Origin: Cannabis sativa | Lineage: Eukaryota; Streptophyta; Magnoliopsida; Rosales; Cannabaceae | NCBI RefSeq assembly: GCF_029168945.1 | Contig: NC_083604.1 | Span: 9,664,812-9,728,811 of the forward strand | DNA length: 64,000 nucleotides | Reading direction: 5' to 3' | In this document: one piece after another, positions 46,247-57,362 of the stretch | Position numbering within the stretch: position 1 is the first letter of the stretch | How the letters are laid out: every line of letters begins with the position of its first letter | Made by a program: the position numbers and the translations under genes | Notes under the pieces: generated by a model | The model's database searches: none | What the model was told of the DNA's origin: nothing | Seen by the model: only the letters and a program-made list of their open reading frames with translations

Positions 46247-47485
46247 GGAATTTTGAAATTCTATACATAATAAACCCTAATATTATTTTTCTAAACCTAA
46301 ATGTTATACCATAGGCCATATATGACTACATTTTCTATATTCCCATAATACCCCTCACATTTGAACCAAACAATTCCAAAGCTTCTCTCTTTCTCTCTCG
46401 CCCAAACGACCACCCACAACCTCCACGGCTCAACCAAAGAGCACGACCCCGACACCTCCACGACCTCCGACGACCTCCACGACCTCCGAGGACCACCCAG
46501 CCCCTTCTCTCTTCCTCTCTCTCTCTCAACATGTGCAACCTACCGAAAACCAAAAAAACAAAAAAGAAAAAATAATGGGTCCGATGGTCCGATGGTCGGA
46601 CTGTCATGGGGTCCGATGGTCCTATGACAGTCCGACCATCGGACCCCATGACAGTCTGACCATCGGACCATCGGACCCATTGTTTTTTCTTCATTCCAGT
46701 CCGACCAGTGAAATATAGCCTCTGTCCAACTTCATTCCTTCAACCACCTCTAATTCATTTTCCAAAGTTTTCCCATCCTACAAGAGATAAACACGGTAAG
46801 GTTTCAGAGAATCAAACACAATTCCTAGAACCCAAATATATATATAAACAGGGAAGAAGATAAAAAACTAAACTAAAAAACATGTACAACAAATAAGATC
46901 ATAATCCTCTGCACAAGAAAAAAAAAATTGGAATGTGTGTCTAGCAAAGGAGGGAACACCATAAAGGCCAAGCAAAAGTTTTATTACAGCAGTTTATAAA
47001 TAGAAAATTAGAACTCTGTTTCAGTTATGGGGAAAGAATTTAGAATTGAGAGAGATCTAGCCATCTTCAAAGGTTAGAATAGAAGAGAACCACCGAAAAC
47101 CAAAAAAAAAGAAAAAACAATGGGTCCGATGGACCGATGGTCGGACCCATTATTTATTATTATTTTTTTTTGGTTTTCGGTAGGTTGCACGGGTTGAGAG
47201 AGAGAGGAAGAGAGAAGGGGCTGGGTGGTCCTCGGAGGTCATGGAGGTCGTCGGAGGTCGTCGGAGGTCGTGGAGGTGTCGGAGCCGTGCTCTTTGGTTG
47301 AGGCCTGGAGGTTGTGGGTGGTCGTTTGAGCGAGAGAGAAAGAGAGAAGCTTTGGAATTGTTTGGTTCAAATGTGAGGGGTATTATGGGAATATAGAAAA
47401 TGTAGTCATATATGGCCTATGGTATAACATTTAGGTTTAAAAAAATAATATTAGGGTTTATTATGTATAGAATTTCAAATTTCCC
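46247..47485. mobile_element. Long-TIR element 1 (MULE/fold-back type)
   Basis: 1239 bp with inverted arms of about 350 bp (46247-46600 and 47120-47485) that are nearly identical by eye. The tips read GGGAATTTTGAAATTC and GGGAAATTTGAAATTC. TAAATAAG flanks both sides (46238-46245 and 47486-47493; a ninth base G also matches). The arms contain a GC-rich block (CCTCCGACGACCTCCACGA) that looks foreign to the AT-rich surroundings. The left arm continues into a ~104-bp near-perfect palindrome. No transposase frame. Long arms and an 8-9-bp duplication fit a MULE-like element. Confidence 0.85.
46576..46679. repeat. ~104-bp palindrome of GGTCCGATGG motifs
   Basis: Two ~50-bp arms pair almost perfectly: TGGGTCCGATGGTCCGATGG at the left, and its complement ending at 46679. 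Each arm holds several GTCCGAT(GG) words. A shorter palindrome of the same motif, GGGTCCGATGGACCGATGG, lies at 47122-47150. Confidence 0.85.
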
Positions 47486-47494
47486 TAAATAAGG

Positions 47495-47851
47495 CAACTT
47501 TGACAACATTAAATCCCATAACTGTACACGGTTTCTCGGTAAGAAATCAAATCAAAGAAATATAAATAAGATTAATAATTTCCTTAAAAAGCAAAGAACA
47601 AAATCGAATATTATATAAAAGGAAAACTAATATTTAATTCACCAAAGTCAAATAAGTATAAAGTCTGATTTTTAAAACCCTTTTCACACAAGAAAAGGAA
47701 ATCATATTTTGGAAAATAATGAATAACCAAATAAGAACAACTTCGAATATTTTCGAAAATACCATAACATTATTTTTGTCTATTTTATCAAATATACCAA
47801 TAAAAGATTTTACATATATAGTACTAAAAGTGATAATTATTCTTGATTTAA
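47495..47851. other. AT-rich sequence without a gene
   Basis: No frame or element end. It continues the flank interrupted by long-TIR element 1. Confidence 0.45.
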
Positions 47852-48316
47852 GTTTGGTTTTTTAAGATTAATGTAGCTGCAACACTCTTTGATAGCGACA
47901 ATAAGTATAGTTTCAAAATTGTTGCCCGAAACCATCTTGGTCACCTTGTTGCAGCACGGGTCGGTTGCCATGGCGGAAGATATGCAGCTGAAGCCGTTGA
48001 AGCCATGGGGATTAAAGAAGCTCTCAGTTGGGTAAAAACCAATAATTGGCAACATGTTCAAATTGAGACGGACAGTCTTGTTTCAGTACAAGCTATGCGA
48101 AGCAACCAAGCAATGAGGTCCACTTTCGGCCTTTTAATCAAAGACTGCCAACTTTTGTTATCTACCCTCCCAAATGTTAATTTATTTTTCATTAGACGAT
48201 CAGTAAACCGAGTAGCACATTATGTTACTAGACATTCTCGGTATCAATCTGATCGTAGCATTTCTAATATTTCTATTTCTGGTAAACTCTTACATCTTTT
48301 GTATTCAGAATGCTAA
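47852..48316 (+). pseudogene. RNase H-like (RVT_3-type) domain fragment
   Basis: An uninterrupted frame of about 154 codons follows the stop at 47849-47851. It begins VWFFKINVAATLFDSDNKYS, then FKIVARNHLGHLVAA, AAEAVEAMGIKEALSW, VQIETDSLVSVQAM and RRSVNRVAHYVTRHSR, with a stop at 48314-48316. These blocks follow the plant RNase H-like domain found at the end of LINE ORF2 and in many orphan copies. The usual first catalytic Asp (KINVDA) is Ala here (KINVAA). It lacks a plausible start codon at its N-terminus (the first ATG is at 48005). Poly(T) sequence follows. Most likely a retrotransposon remnant; a domesticated small gene is less likely. Confidence 0.7.
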
Positions 48317-48616
48317 ATTATTTAATGAAGTTGATATTTCATCTCATAAAAATTGAATATAAGTTTTTTTTTTTTTTTGTTTAATAAACATTGTTCTTTT
48401 TTTCAATTCTATGCATATATATTTTTTAGCTATATTATGTTTTAGATTGTCATGTATTTTTTAGTTGATTATATTCAAATTTTAACAATTTTTTTTTTTA
48501 TTTATAATCGTTACTAATTTTATTTTTGTTTAGATCACAACTTTTTTTTTTATTATTTATTATTTATTTTTTAAAAAACATTGTCTCGTTACCATCGCAA
48601 CTTTTTAATTGTCTTA

Positions 48617-50227
48617 GGGAAATTTCATTTTTTGCCCTTAATAAAACCCCCAATATCAAAATTTAGACCCTCCACTAATTTGTACAAATTAATTCCATTG
48701 ATTACATGAACTTCCCATTTTACCCTTTTATTAAAAAAAATAAAAAAAAATTGTTAAAAACTAAAAAAACTTCCCCCTCTCTCTTCCCTCTCTCTTCCTC
48801 TCTCTCTTCTCTCTCGTGCACCCCTCTTTCTCTCTAAAAAAAATTGAAAAAACTTCCCTCTCTCTTCCCTGTTGAATGTTTATTTTTCTGTGGGCGGTGG
48901 TAGAAAACCGGAGCACACCCCAATCACTCAAGAATCTTACACCATTATAATGGATAAATTGTGTTTTAAGCATTTTGTTAGATTTTATGTAATTTGCTTT
49001 CGTTATATGTGTCGTATTTATTGAAACTGGTATTTTTTGGTTTGAAATGGTAGAGATCTTGTAGATCTAGTTTTCTGTCGAAATTTGGGTTTTCCAGAAG
49101 TTATCGATAGTTTATCGATAGAATATCGATGCTATGTCGATATCCTGCTAAGAAAGGTCAGGGATGACCATTATCGACATGTTGTCGACAGTTTGTCGAT
49201 ATCATATCGATTAAAAAGCAAATTAACCCTAAAATTGAAAGTAGTTTGACCAATAAAATTGTCTGTGTTGTTAATGTATATCGATGGGATGTCGTAGGTA
49301 TATCGATAGGATGTCGACACAATGAGAATAAAAAAAATTTGACCTAAAATGTCGATAATTTGTCGACGGTATATCGATAATTTATCGACAATGTGATTTA
49401 ATTGCTTTCTGTGTGATAATATCGACCTCATGTCGACATGATGTCGACAATTTTGTTTGCTAAATAGGCGTGATCATACTTGGAATATCGATAGCATGTC
49501 GACAGTATGTCGATATGTTGGCGACAATGTGATGTAATTGCTTTCTGTGATTGCTAAGTGTGATATCGATTGATTGTCGACATCATGTCGATAGTGTGTC
49601 AACAATTTTGTGTCGAAAAATTCTTAAATAAATTATGTATGTTAATTTGCTTTTTAATCGACATGATATCGACAAACTGTCGACAACATGTCGATAATGG
49701 TCATCCCTGACCTTTCTTAGCATGATATCGACATAGCATCGATATTCTATCGATAAACTGTCGATAACTTCTGGAAAACCCAGATTTCGAAAGAAAACTA
49801 GATCTGCCAGATATCTACCATTTCAAACCAAAAAATACCAGTTTCAACAAATACGACACATATAACGAACACAAACTACATAAAATCTAACAAAATGCTT
49901 AAAACACAACTTATCCATTATAATGGTGTAAGATTCTTGAGTGATTGGGGTGTGCTCCGGTTTTCTAACACTGCCCACCGAGAAATAAACATTTGACAGG
50001 GAAGAGAGAGAGGAAAGCTTTTTCAGTTTTTTCTAGAGAGAGAGAGGTGCACGAGAGGGAAGAGAGAGGGAAGTTTTTTTAGTTTTTAACAATTTTCTTT
50101 TTTATTTTTTTAAAAAAAGGGTAAAGTGGGAAGTTCATGTAATCAATGGAATTAATTTGTACAAATTAGTGAAGGGTCTAAATTTTGATATTGGGGGTTT
50201 TATTAGGGGCAAAAAATGAAATTTCCC
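48617..50227. mobile_element. Long-TIR element 2 (MULE/fold-back type) with TCGA arrays
   Basis: 1611 bp with inverted arms of about 600 bp (48617-49215 and 49635-50227). The tips are GGGAAATTTCATTTTTTGCC. TTGTCTTA (48609-48616 and 50228-50235) is a perfect 8-bp target duplication. The tips resemble those of long-TIR element 1 (GGGAAATTT), suggesting related families. The arms include CT-rich blocks, a TCTTACACCATTATAATGG block and the outermost groups of an 11-bp-phased TCGA array. No transposase frame. Confidence 0.88.
49104..49764. repeat. Nine clusters of TCGA sites with exact 11-bp spacing
   Basis: TCGA (or a one-base variant) starts at 49104, 49115, 49126, 49137; 49174, 49185, 49196, 49207; 49281, 49292, 49303, 49314; 49352, 49363, 49374, 49385; 49422, 49433, 49444; 49488, 49499, 49510, 49521; 49566, 49577, 49588, 49599; 49658, 49669, 49680, 49691; 49728, 49739, 49750, 49761. 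Spacing inside each cluster is always 11 bp while the bases between vary. Clusters recur about every 66-107 bp, often 70. The first two and last two clusters belong to the inverted arms of long-TIR element 2. Confidence 0.9.
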
Positions 50228-50235
50228 TTGTCTTA

Positions 50236-50731
50236 TTTTACAATCTCATCATGAATTCTATTATAAAAATTAATATATTATTATTATTCAAAACATCATT
50301 ATTATTCTTTATAATATATATATATGTTGTCTTTTAATTTTCAAAAATCTACAAATTTCTTCCTTTAATTTATAAAATGTTGTTATTATTTTTTCAATAC
50401 ATTTTGAATTCAATTTATTGTTCTAAACTTTTTTTTTTTTGAAATAAATTATTCTAAAGTTTTGAGCATTTGTATTTATTTATTTATTTTTTCAAAAATA
50501 TACTATTATATTTCTTTTTATAGAGTTTTAAATTAAATATTTTTATACTAAAATAATATTATTGAAATTATATATAATATTTTTATTCTAGCCTTTAAAA
50601 ATTAAAACACTTAAAAAAGTACCTAAACATATAACTAAGTATACGTGCTTTACATCATTTCGAAAAAAAAGTATACGTGCTTTACACGTAATATTTATCT
50701 TATAATTTTTTAAAGATAATGATATACATAA
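50236..50731. other. AT-rich sequence without a gene
   Basis: No frame or element end. A duplicated phrase, AAGTATACGTGCTTTACA, occurs near 50637 and 50669. Confidence 0.5.
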
Positions 50732-50799
50732 TTTTTTTTATGAATAAGAGATTTCATTACTTCAACAATCACTTAATACATCTTATAGTACCTTTTTAA

Positions 50800-52499
50800 T
50801 AAGGCATTTGTATGCTCTATACAAGAATCTAAGGCTAATAGAATCTAATTATAATAAATCAAACCAATATTTGTCTATTTGAGCAACTTGCTTAGGCATA
50901 ACACATGTTATCCTTATTTTGACTTGCCATTTTGTTTCTTGAACAATCACATTCTGACTCACAATTTTTGTTTTCCAAATCTTATTGTTTCTAGCCTTCT
51001 AGATTTGGTACACCAAAGCTACAATAACAACATTTAGTACTTCCTTCCTGAACTTGCTCATTTTGGACCGATTTATCCACCCAAGAATCCCATGTAAAGT
51101 CACTATTGTAGCTCTCCATCCAAGCCAGCTTTTAATCTGGCTAAGACAGGTTTGAGATAAGAGGCATTAAAAGAACACATGAGAGACTGTTTCTACAAGT
51201 CCATTGCAGAAAACACAACTCGGCTCTTCTACAATGTTGAATCTATACAACTTTTTCGTGGTTTTAAACTTATTTTGAACATCAATCCATAGCAGAAAAC
51301 TGTGCTTTGGAGTGTTTAACTTGAACCAGACTTTTTCGCACCAGTGATAGTGCTCGTGGGACTTGGTTAGCAGCTTATAAACATAGGAAGTTTGACATGT
51401 TTCTGATGTTAATTGAATTGAATCGAATCCAATACTTTTTTCACTTCATCTTTGAGCTCAACTAACTTCCTCCAATACCAACTGCTTTATGTTGGGGCTT
51501 TGTACTCCTACCAATTTTCATTTTTAATGTACACATTATGCACCCACTTGACTCACATGTTGTCTTTTTTTTTGTTGCAAGTTACCATATATTTTTTTAT
51601 TACAACAACTTGATTCTATTCATGGATGTTTATAAAGCCTATTCCACCTAATTTTTTTGGCGTGCATAGCTTGGTCCAAGCTACATAACCTGATCTAGAC
51701 ATATTTCTCTGTCCCTTCCACAGAATACTTCTACAAATGTCTTCTATCTCAGTAATAATTCTTTTAGGAAAAATCATGATTTGACTCCATTATGCATGGA
51801 TAGTTAGAACTAAGAGTACAGAGTTGATTAGTGAAGACCTTCCAACATATGACAAATTACTAGGGCCCCATAATTTGATTTGAGCTATCATCTTCTCAAC
51901 GATCAATCTACACTCAATTGACGAAATCCTCTTGGCACAAATTGGAATACCAAGATATTTGAAGGGAATTTCAAACTTGCTGAAGCCAGACATATCTACT
52001 GCTCTTTTGATTTTTTTTTTCATCCATGCCACTTCAATAAATGGTAGATTTGATACTATTTGGTTGTAAGCAAGAAGTGTTTTAGAATATTTATAAGCCC
52101 TGTAACATACGATATATGATTTTGAAATCTCCCTTGCAGAACAATAGCATATCATCTGCAAAACTTAGATTAAATAGCTTTAAATTACTGCATCTTTCAT
52201 GGTAAGAGAAATCAAGTTTTCCCCAACTTTTTGCATAATTCTACTAAGATATTCCATCCCAAGGACAAAGAGCAAATGAGATATTATTCCATCCCAAGGA
52301 CAAAGAGCAAATGAGATATTAGGACCCCTTGCCTCAATTCACTTCTTGCTTGGAAATATCCATTCATATAACCATTGAACATGAGCGAAAACCTTAGGGT
52401 TGTGGCACACTTCATTATAAGAGCAATGGATTTTGAAGGAAATTGGAAAGCATTAAGCATCTCCTCCTTAGTATCATAGACTTTTAAAGATCAAGTTTG
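50800..52499 (-). pseudogene. LINE ORF2, second half of RT to zf-RVT
   Basis: Just left of the solo LTR the minus strand reads RT text such as [12 protein letters not shown] and FALCPW in shifting frames. The FADDMLLFC motif (the RT active-site block) lies near 52140-52165. A 123-codon open frame (51790-52161) contains PFKYLGIPICAKRISS and WGPSNLSYVGRSSLINSVL, the conserved thumb/connection region of plant LINE RTs. Further left, phrases like VVIVALVYQI-KARNNKI near 50975-51030 fit the C-terminal zf-RVT region. A 35-bp tandem duplication (52251-52320) disrupts RT. Confidence 0.75.
52251..52320. repeat. Perfect 35-bp tandem duplication inside RT
   Basis: Two copies starting ATTCCATCCCAAGGAC lie head to tail (52251-52285 and 52286-52320). 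Because 35 is not a multiple of three it also shifts the RT frame. Replication slippage is the simplest cause. Confidence 0.9.
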
Positions 52500-54395
52500 T
52501 GTTGGAAATTTATTTTACCAGGATCTTAGATCTACTCACAAGTATGTTGATTAACACCCTAAATATGAACTTTTTAAAACGATGAAATAAACACATATAA
52601 AGTTTAGGAAACCTTACATTGGGTGCAGCGGAATATAATGACTCCTTCCGTTCAGATATCTAGCCCTTGATTCCTTTCTGTAGCAGAGCATTATCAATAT
52701 CTGAACTTGGATCTCTTTCTCTAAATCTTTGATGCTGAAACTCCTTCTTGCTGAAAGTCTTTCTTCACGATCTTCCTCACTATGATTGAGGTATCACTTG
52801 CTGTGTGTGGGCATTACTCTTACACTAAGAATTTCGAAATATCAATGAGGAAGAGAGAGAGAGTGGGTTCGACCAAAGATAGGGAGAGAGAAGGCTCAGT
52901 TTTTTCTGAATCAGAAGTGTAGAAATTTAAGTGTAAATTTCCTGAAGCCTTCACTATCTATTTATAGCATTCCACTAGGGTTAGGTTTGAATTATTTGGC
53001 ATTAAAATAATGAAAATATCATTTTAAATTTCCTACAAAAGTGGCCGACCCTACTTAGTGGATTTGGGCCTCACTTTTTGCAATTTTGCAGTTTTACCTT
53101 TTCTGCATCTGATTTTCTCAAAAACACCAATTTTCTAATTCAACCATTTAAATGCCAATTCTAACTATTTAATAACTATAAATAATTATTAAATAATATT
53201 GTCATTTATCATATTTATTAATTGAACCATACAAAGTATCATACTTAACAAATATGCCCCTAAAACTCTTTCTTTACAATTTCGCCCTTACTTAGTGAAA
53301 AATTCACAAATAGACATAGTCTAATTTGAGAATTATAATTGATTAATCAAAACCAATTATATGAGTCTTACAAGCAATATTATCTCAACTAGTGCGGGGA
53401 CCATGGGTCTATATAACCGAGCTTCCAATAAGTAGATCAAGAATTTATTACTAAAATTCACTAACTTATTAATTCTTCGTTGAATCCACGCATAGAACTT
53501 AGAATTGTACTCTCAGTTATATAGAATGCTCTATATGTTCCACCATATAGACACATCATTAGTTATCCATTGTTATAATCCTAATTTGATCAATGATCCT
53601 CTATATGAATGATCTACAATGTAAATGGATTAGATTACCGTAACACCCTACAATGTATTTTATCCTTAAAACACTTGACCCCGTATAAATAATATTTCAG
53701 CTTATGTGAAATGAGTACTCCACCATTTATGTTCGTTTGGTCAAGCTCGAAGGAGATCATCCTTTGCTTACTATTTGCCAGATAGAAGCTATAGATTCCA
53801 TGTTTATGGTAGCGCTCCCACTCAATTGCACTACCGTGTTCCCAAAATGTACGTATCACCCTGACCTAAAAGTAGGCTTAACTAACAAATCAAAGAACAC
53901 GAATAGCCTTTCAAGATTGAGCCTAATCATAACAGGATTAAGATCATTTGATCTAGGATCAACTAGGCGATATTGACTTGAATAGATATTACGGTAAGTT
54001 TAATAAATCTAAGTCAAAGTTCAATATCGGTCCCTTCTGATGCATACTCCATGCATCCAACCTGAGCTTTACTTTAACCAATGCTCTGAAAAGAACATAG
54101 CACTTCTCCAAATGCAAGTAAACTCTGTTGTAGATTATCATATCAGTAAAACCCTATGTCTGATATATTTAGGAAACTTTATTCACATAGTCATGTTTAC
54201 TTTCCAATGTGTTGACGGCACAATAAACAGGATCAAGTATGTGAAAAGGGTTTCAGATGAATTTATACATTATGTACATATAATCATGAAATAAATCATG
54301 TGAACCATGCAACATTAAATGTTATTTCTGATCTATATTAATAAGTAAATCTGAATATATTGAAATGAGTTTTATTTAGGGCATAAAACCCAACA
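52500..54395 (-). mobile_element. Solo LTR, ~1.9-kb family, copy G in the LINE
   Basis: Starts TGTTGG and ends CCAACA in plus orientation, with the family sequence on the minus strand. It is 1896 bp, flanked by perfect GTTTG duplications (52495-52499 and 54396-54400). It splits the LINE reverse transcriptase between the KANYTIKL region and the block before FADD. No internal domain. Confidence 0.9.
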
Positions 54396-54400
54396 GTTTG

Positions 54401-55205
54401 ATCGTATAATTAGCCTTGATTGATTTCCTTACATAGTGCCTTATGAGATCTTAGCAGATCATTATATTATGAGCAATAAACCTGCCCTTAATAAAGCCCC
54501 CCTAATTTTAAGCCACTATATATGGTAAAATACTTTTAAGTCTACTATAAATAAGCTTAGTAGTAACTTTATAAAGAACATTGCAGCAAGCTATAGGTCG
54601 ATAATCATTTACAATATTTGGGCACTTACTCTTAGGGATAAGAGTAAGTACTATTGAATCGATCTCCTTTAATCAGTGACCCGAGTGTAGGAAGTTAGTG
54701 AAAGCTTCAAATACCTCATCTCCAACTAGATACCAGTTATCTTGAAAAAAAAGCTGGTGTAGCCATCTGGACTTGGAGCTTTACTTTCAGGAATACTGAA
54801 GATAGCTCGCATAACTTCTTCTTTTGAAAACTCTGCTAGTAAGAGATCTGAATGGGATTTCGTGACTACAAGACCATAAGCCATTAACATAGTGGATACT
54901 TTTTTCCTATTCTCCATTTGAGTCCCCAATCGTGATTGATGATAGGCCAAAAAAGTTGCAATTATTTCACTGGGGTTTTCTACTTGAATTCCCTCAGCAT
55001 TAACTATTGATAGAATTTTGTTCTGATTCCTTCTCTCTCTGATGCTGAAGTGCAAAAGGGTAGAGTTCTCATCACCATCTTTAGTCCATGCCAATTTTGA
55101 TTTCTGGTACATAAATGAATAAAAGTTCTTGTGTATCGATGCATATAGTCTTTTGGCCTCTATTTCTTGCTCTTGTAACTCAGCATTTAAAGGATCTATC
55201 TGCAA
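54401..55205 (-). pseudogene. LINE ORF2, linker and first half of RT
   Basis: An open frame of 159 codons (54726-55205) shows LYASIHKNFYSFMYQKSKLA and WTKDGDENSTLLHF, the region between endonuclease and RT, then FSIPESKAPSPDGYTSFFFK, the RT entry motif. Left of it, with stops, follow LTLIPKSKCPNIVNDYRPIA, CCNVLYK and GGFIKGRFIAHNI, the conserved RT fingers blocks. RT would copy LINE RNA at a nicked target. Frameshifts and the LTR insertion abolish function. Confidence 0.8.
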
Positions 55206-56060
55206 GTTATTTTGAAATTCATTTAGCTTTTGTCTAGCTTGAAAATTAGCTGTATGATTTTTTGAGAAATGCTATTTATTCAGCTCCTTAAGTACAGGTT
55301 TAAGTACCTTCAACTTGGTTACTATTTAATATATATTTGTACCTTGATATTCCTGCATCCACACACTACCAACCATCTAATGAAATCGGGGATGAGAAGA
55401 CCATATCCTATAATACTTGAAAGGCTTTCTGCCACTTGGAACAACAGGATGAACAGTAAGCACTACTAGTGTATGGTCAAATTGGCTTTCAGTAAGGAAG
55501 GTTGCTTCAACAGTTGGAAACAAATCAATCCAGGCTTCATTTGCCATAACTCTATCAATCTTAGAATAAATTCTATCTGAGGCATACTGTCCATTGCTCT
55601 AGGTGAAGAAGCTCCCAGAGTACTTAATATCTTCAAGATAACAGCAGCTAACACAATCCACAAATGCACTTGATGAACCATGCTTAACCCTTTCTCCTAT
55701 TCTTTTATTTTTGTTTAAAATATCATTAAAATCTCCAAGTACCAGCCAAGAATCAATACTTGCAAGATCTTGTAAGCTTTTTCATAGATTTTTCCTTCCA
55801 TCTTCATCATTAAGCCCATAAATAAAGGTAACATAGAACCTATTTTTATTGTCAACAATTGCAGCAAATAAATGTATAAATTGGCTTGAGCGACTCAGAA
55901 TACTTACATTGAATTGTAATGGATTCCAGGCTACTATGATCCTCCCACCTTTATGCCATGCCAAATTTAAGGTAAAACACCACCTCAAGAACATGTTCAT
56001 ATATAAAACTTTGAGTTTTGGAGCCTTAACCTAGTCTTAATGAGACCAACAAGACAGACT
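55206..56060 (-). pseudogene. LINE ORF2 endonuclease domain, frameshifted
   Basis: Pieces in different frames: GGRIIVAWNPLQFNVSILSR and FYVTFIYGLNDEDGRKNL (55782-56000), then text around IELWQMKPGLICFQLLKQP (55466-55681). They follow the order of the APE-type endonuclease of plant L1 LINEs, which nicks the target DNA. The N-terminal part runs into stops near 56030. Confidence 0.75.
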
Positions 56061-56179
56061 TTCTAACTAGCAATAAATTGCTTGATCGTGTTTTATTTTT
56101 ACTGGCTATCGATCCCTCGAACATTCCAACTTTTGAGCTTATCTATTGGAGAGTAGAGGTTCTCCCCCTCCTGTAATCT

Positions 56180-57082
56180 CCAATTCCTTGTCCTGTATAA
56201 GATCCTCTTAAATTACTACTTTAATTTGATTCTCTCATGTTGGAATAGTAGCTAAAGCTTGAAAGGAGTTAGTGGTGGTAGGACAAGTTAATGGATCTTT
56301 GGCTTTGACCCTCCACCCTTTGGTAACAGGTTGGAATTCTCCAGGAGCAGGGTCTGGTTTCTCCTCTGGTTTTTTGTTTTATCATTTTGACCACCCATTC
56401 TTGTTTTTTGCCATCTTTCCTACGAGAGTCATTAGTATCATGCCCAATTCCTTTGCAATTTCTACAGGTTGTTGGTTTCCACTCATAATGAACTTCCACA
56501 GGTATATTGCAACCAAATTCATCCTCAAAATAAATGGTACCTGAAAATTCTTAATGAATGGAAACTTGAATAAGAATCCTCGAGAAACTGAGTTTGTCTC
56601 TCTCTTTGGTTACATCATCAACCATTAGAGGCTCTCCTATTGGGCCAATGATCTTGAATAAAGATTTTTGACCCCAATATTTCAGTTCCAAATCATTCAA
56701 TTGAACTCAAATTGGGACTGTTCTTATATCCTCTTTTTTAAAATTAGTGTTTGGATTCTAAGCTTTCATGATGACACATCTTTTGTTAAAGAAAGTGTAC
56801 CTTCCATTGAGTATTTCATCTTGATACTTAATGGTATCAAAACGAATCAAAAAAATTCTATAAGAAAGCATGCCTACCTTATATACCTTTTCTTTCCATA
56901 GTCGCCTAACAAAGCCTTCAAGCACAGCTAAGGGTGAATTAGCTCCAAGTACGTAACACACAATAGAAGAATTCCAACAGGACACCTCTTCTTCAATATC
57001 TTAGTTATATTGACCTTATTGTCCTTCTCAGAATTGCCGAATGTAGATGCTAGGTTCTTAAATGTAGATGCTAAGTTCTTAA
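56180..57082 (-). pseudogene. LINE ORF1, DUF4283 and zinc-knuckle RNA-binding protein
   Basis: Reading right to left: WNSSIVCYVLGANSPLAVLE, FVRRLWKEKVYKVGMLSYRI, NGRYTFFNKRCVIMKAW, then FKKEDIRTVPIWV, LELKYWGQKSLFKIIGPIGEP and YEWKPTTCRNCKGIGHDTND. This is the DUF4283 plus zf-CCHC_4 architecture of plant LINE ORF1. The knuckle has lost its last Cys (Ser in GHDTNDS). A stop interrupts PIWV-LNDLELKYW. ORF1 would coat the LINE RNA. Confidence 0.8.
57078..57082. repeat. Target-site duplication CTTAA (left copy)
   Basis: CTTAA at 57078-57082 and at 63157-63161 flanks the copia element exactly and sets its LTR ends. Confidence 0.85.
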
Positions 57083-57350
57083 TATTGCGGAAGAAATGGA
57101 AAACAATAAAGTGTCTTTATTGAATGAAATTGCATTAATTGTACAAGAGGAATTAAGCCTTTATATAGGCTAGCAGTAGAGAATGAAAACAGGATTCCAC
57201 AAAACAAGGAACACCATAAAACCAGGAACAACAGAAACGGAAATAACTAATTAAAGACAACAACTCAACAACCATAACAGAACACTAACAGAACACACTA
57301 GCTGGTATATACACTAACCGGTATATACACTAACCGGTATAATCTTGTTA
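57083..57350 (-). repeat. Copia 3' LTR (left copy)
   Basis: 268 bp, starting TATTGCGGAAG and ending AATCTTGTTA in plus orientation. It is nearly identical to the right copy except for a few substitutions and extra copies of the CACTAACCGGTATATA phrase, which make it 27 bp longer. The ends are TA...TA rather than the usual TG...CA. Confidence 0.88.
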
Positions 57351-57362
57351 CCCCCTCAAGAT
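57351..57362 (-). promoter_or_regulatory. Polypurine tract of the copia element
   Basis: On the minus strand ATCTTGAGGGGG directly precedes the 3' LTR. It is the plus-strand primer site. Confidence 0.8.

Noticed and set aside
46335..46718. Frames on both strands of long-TIR element 1
   Set aside because: They follow the palindrome and the CT/GA-rich arm. The paired frames are complementary shadows.
49171..49431. A minus-strand 86-codon frame over the TCGA array
   Set aside because: A by-product of the periodic sequence; 11-bp periodicity does not keep codon frame and no family is recognised.
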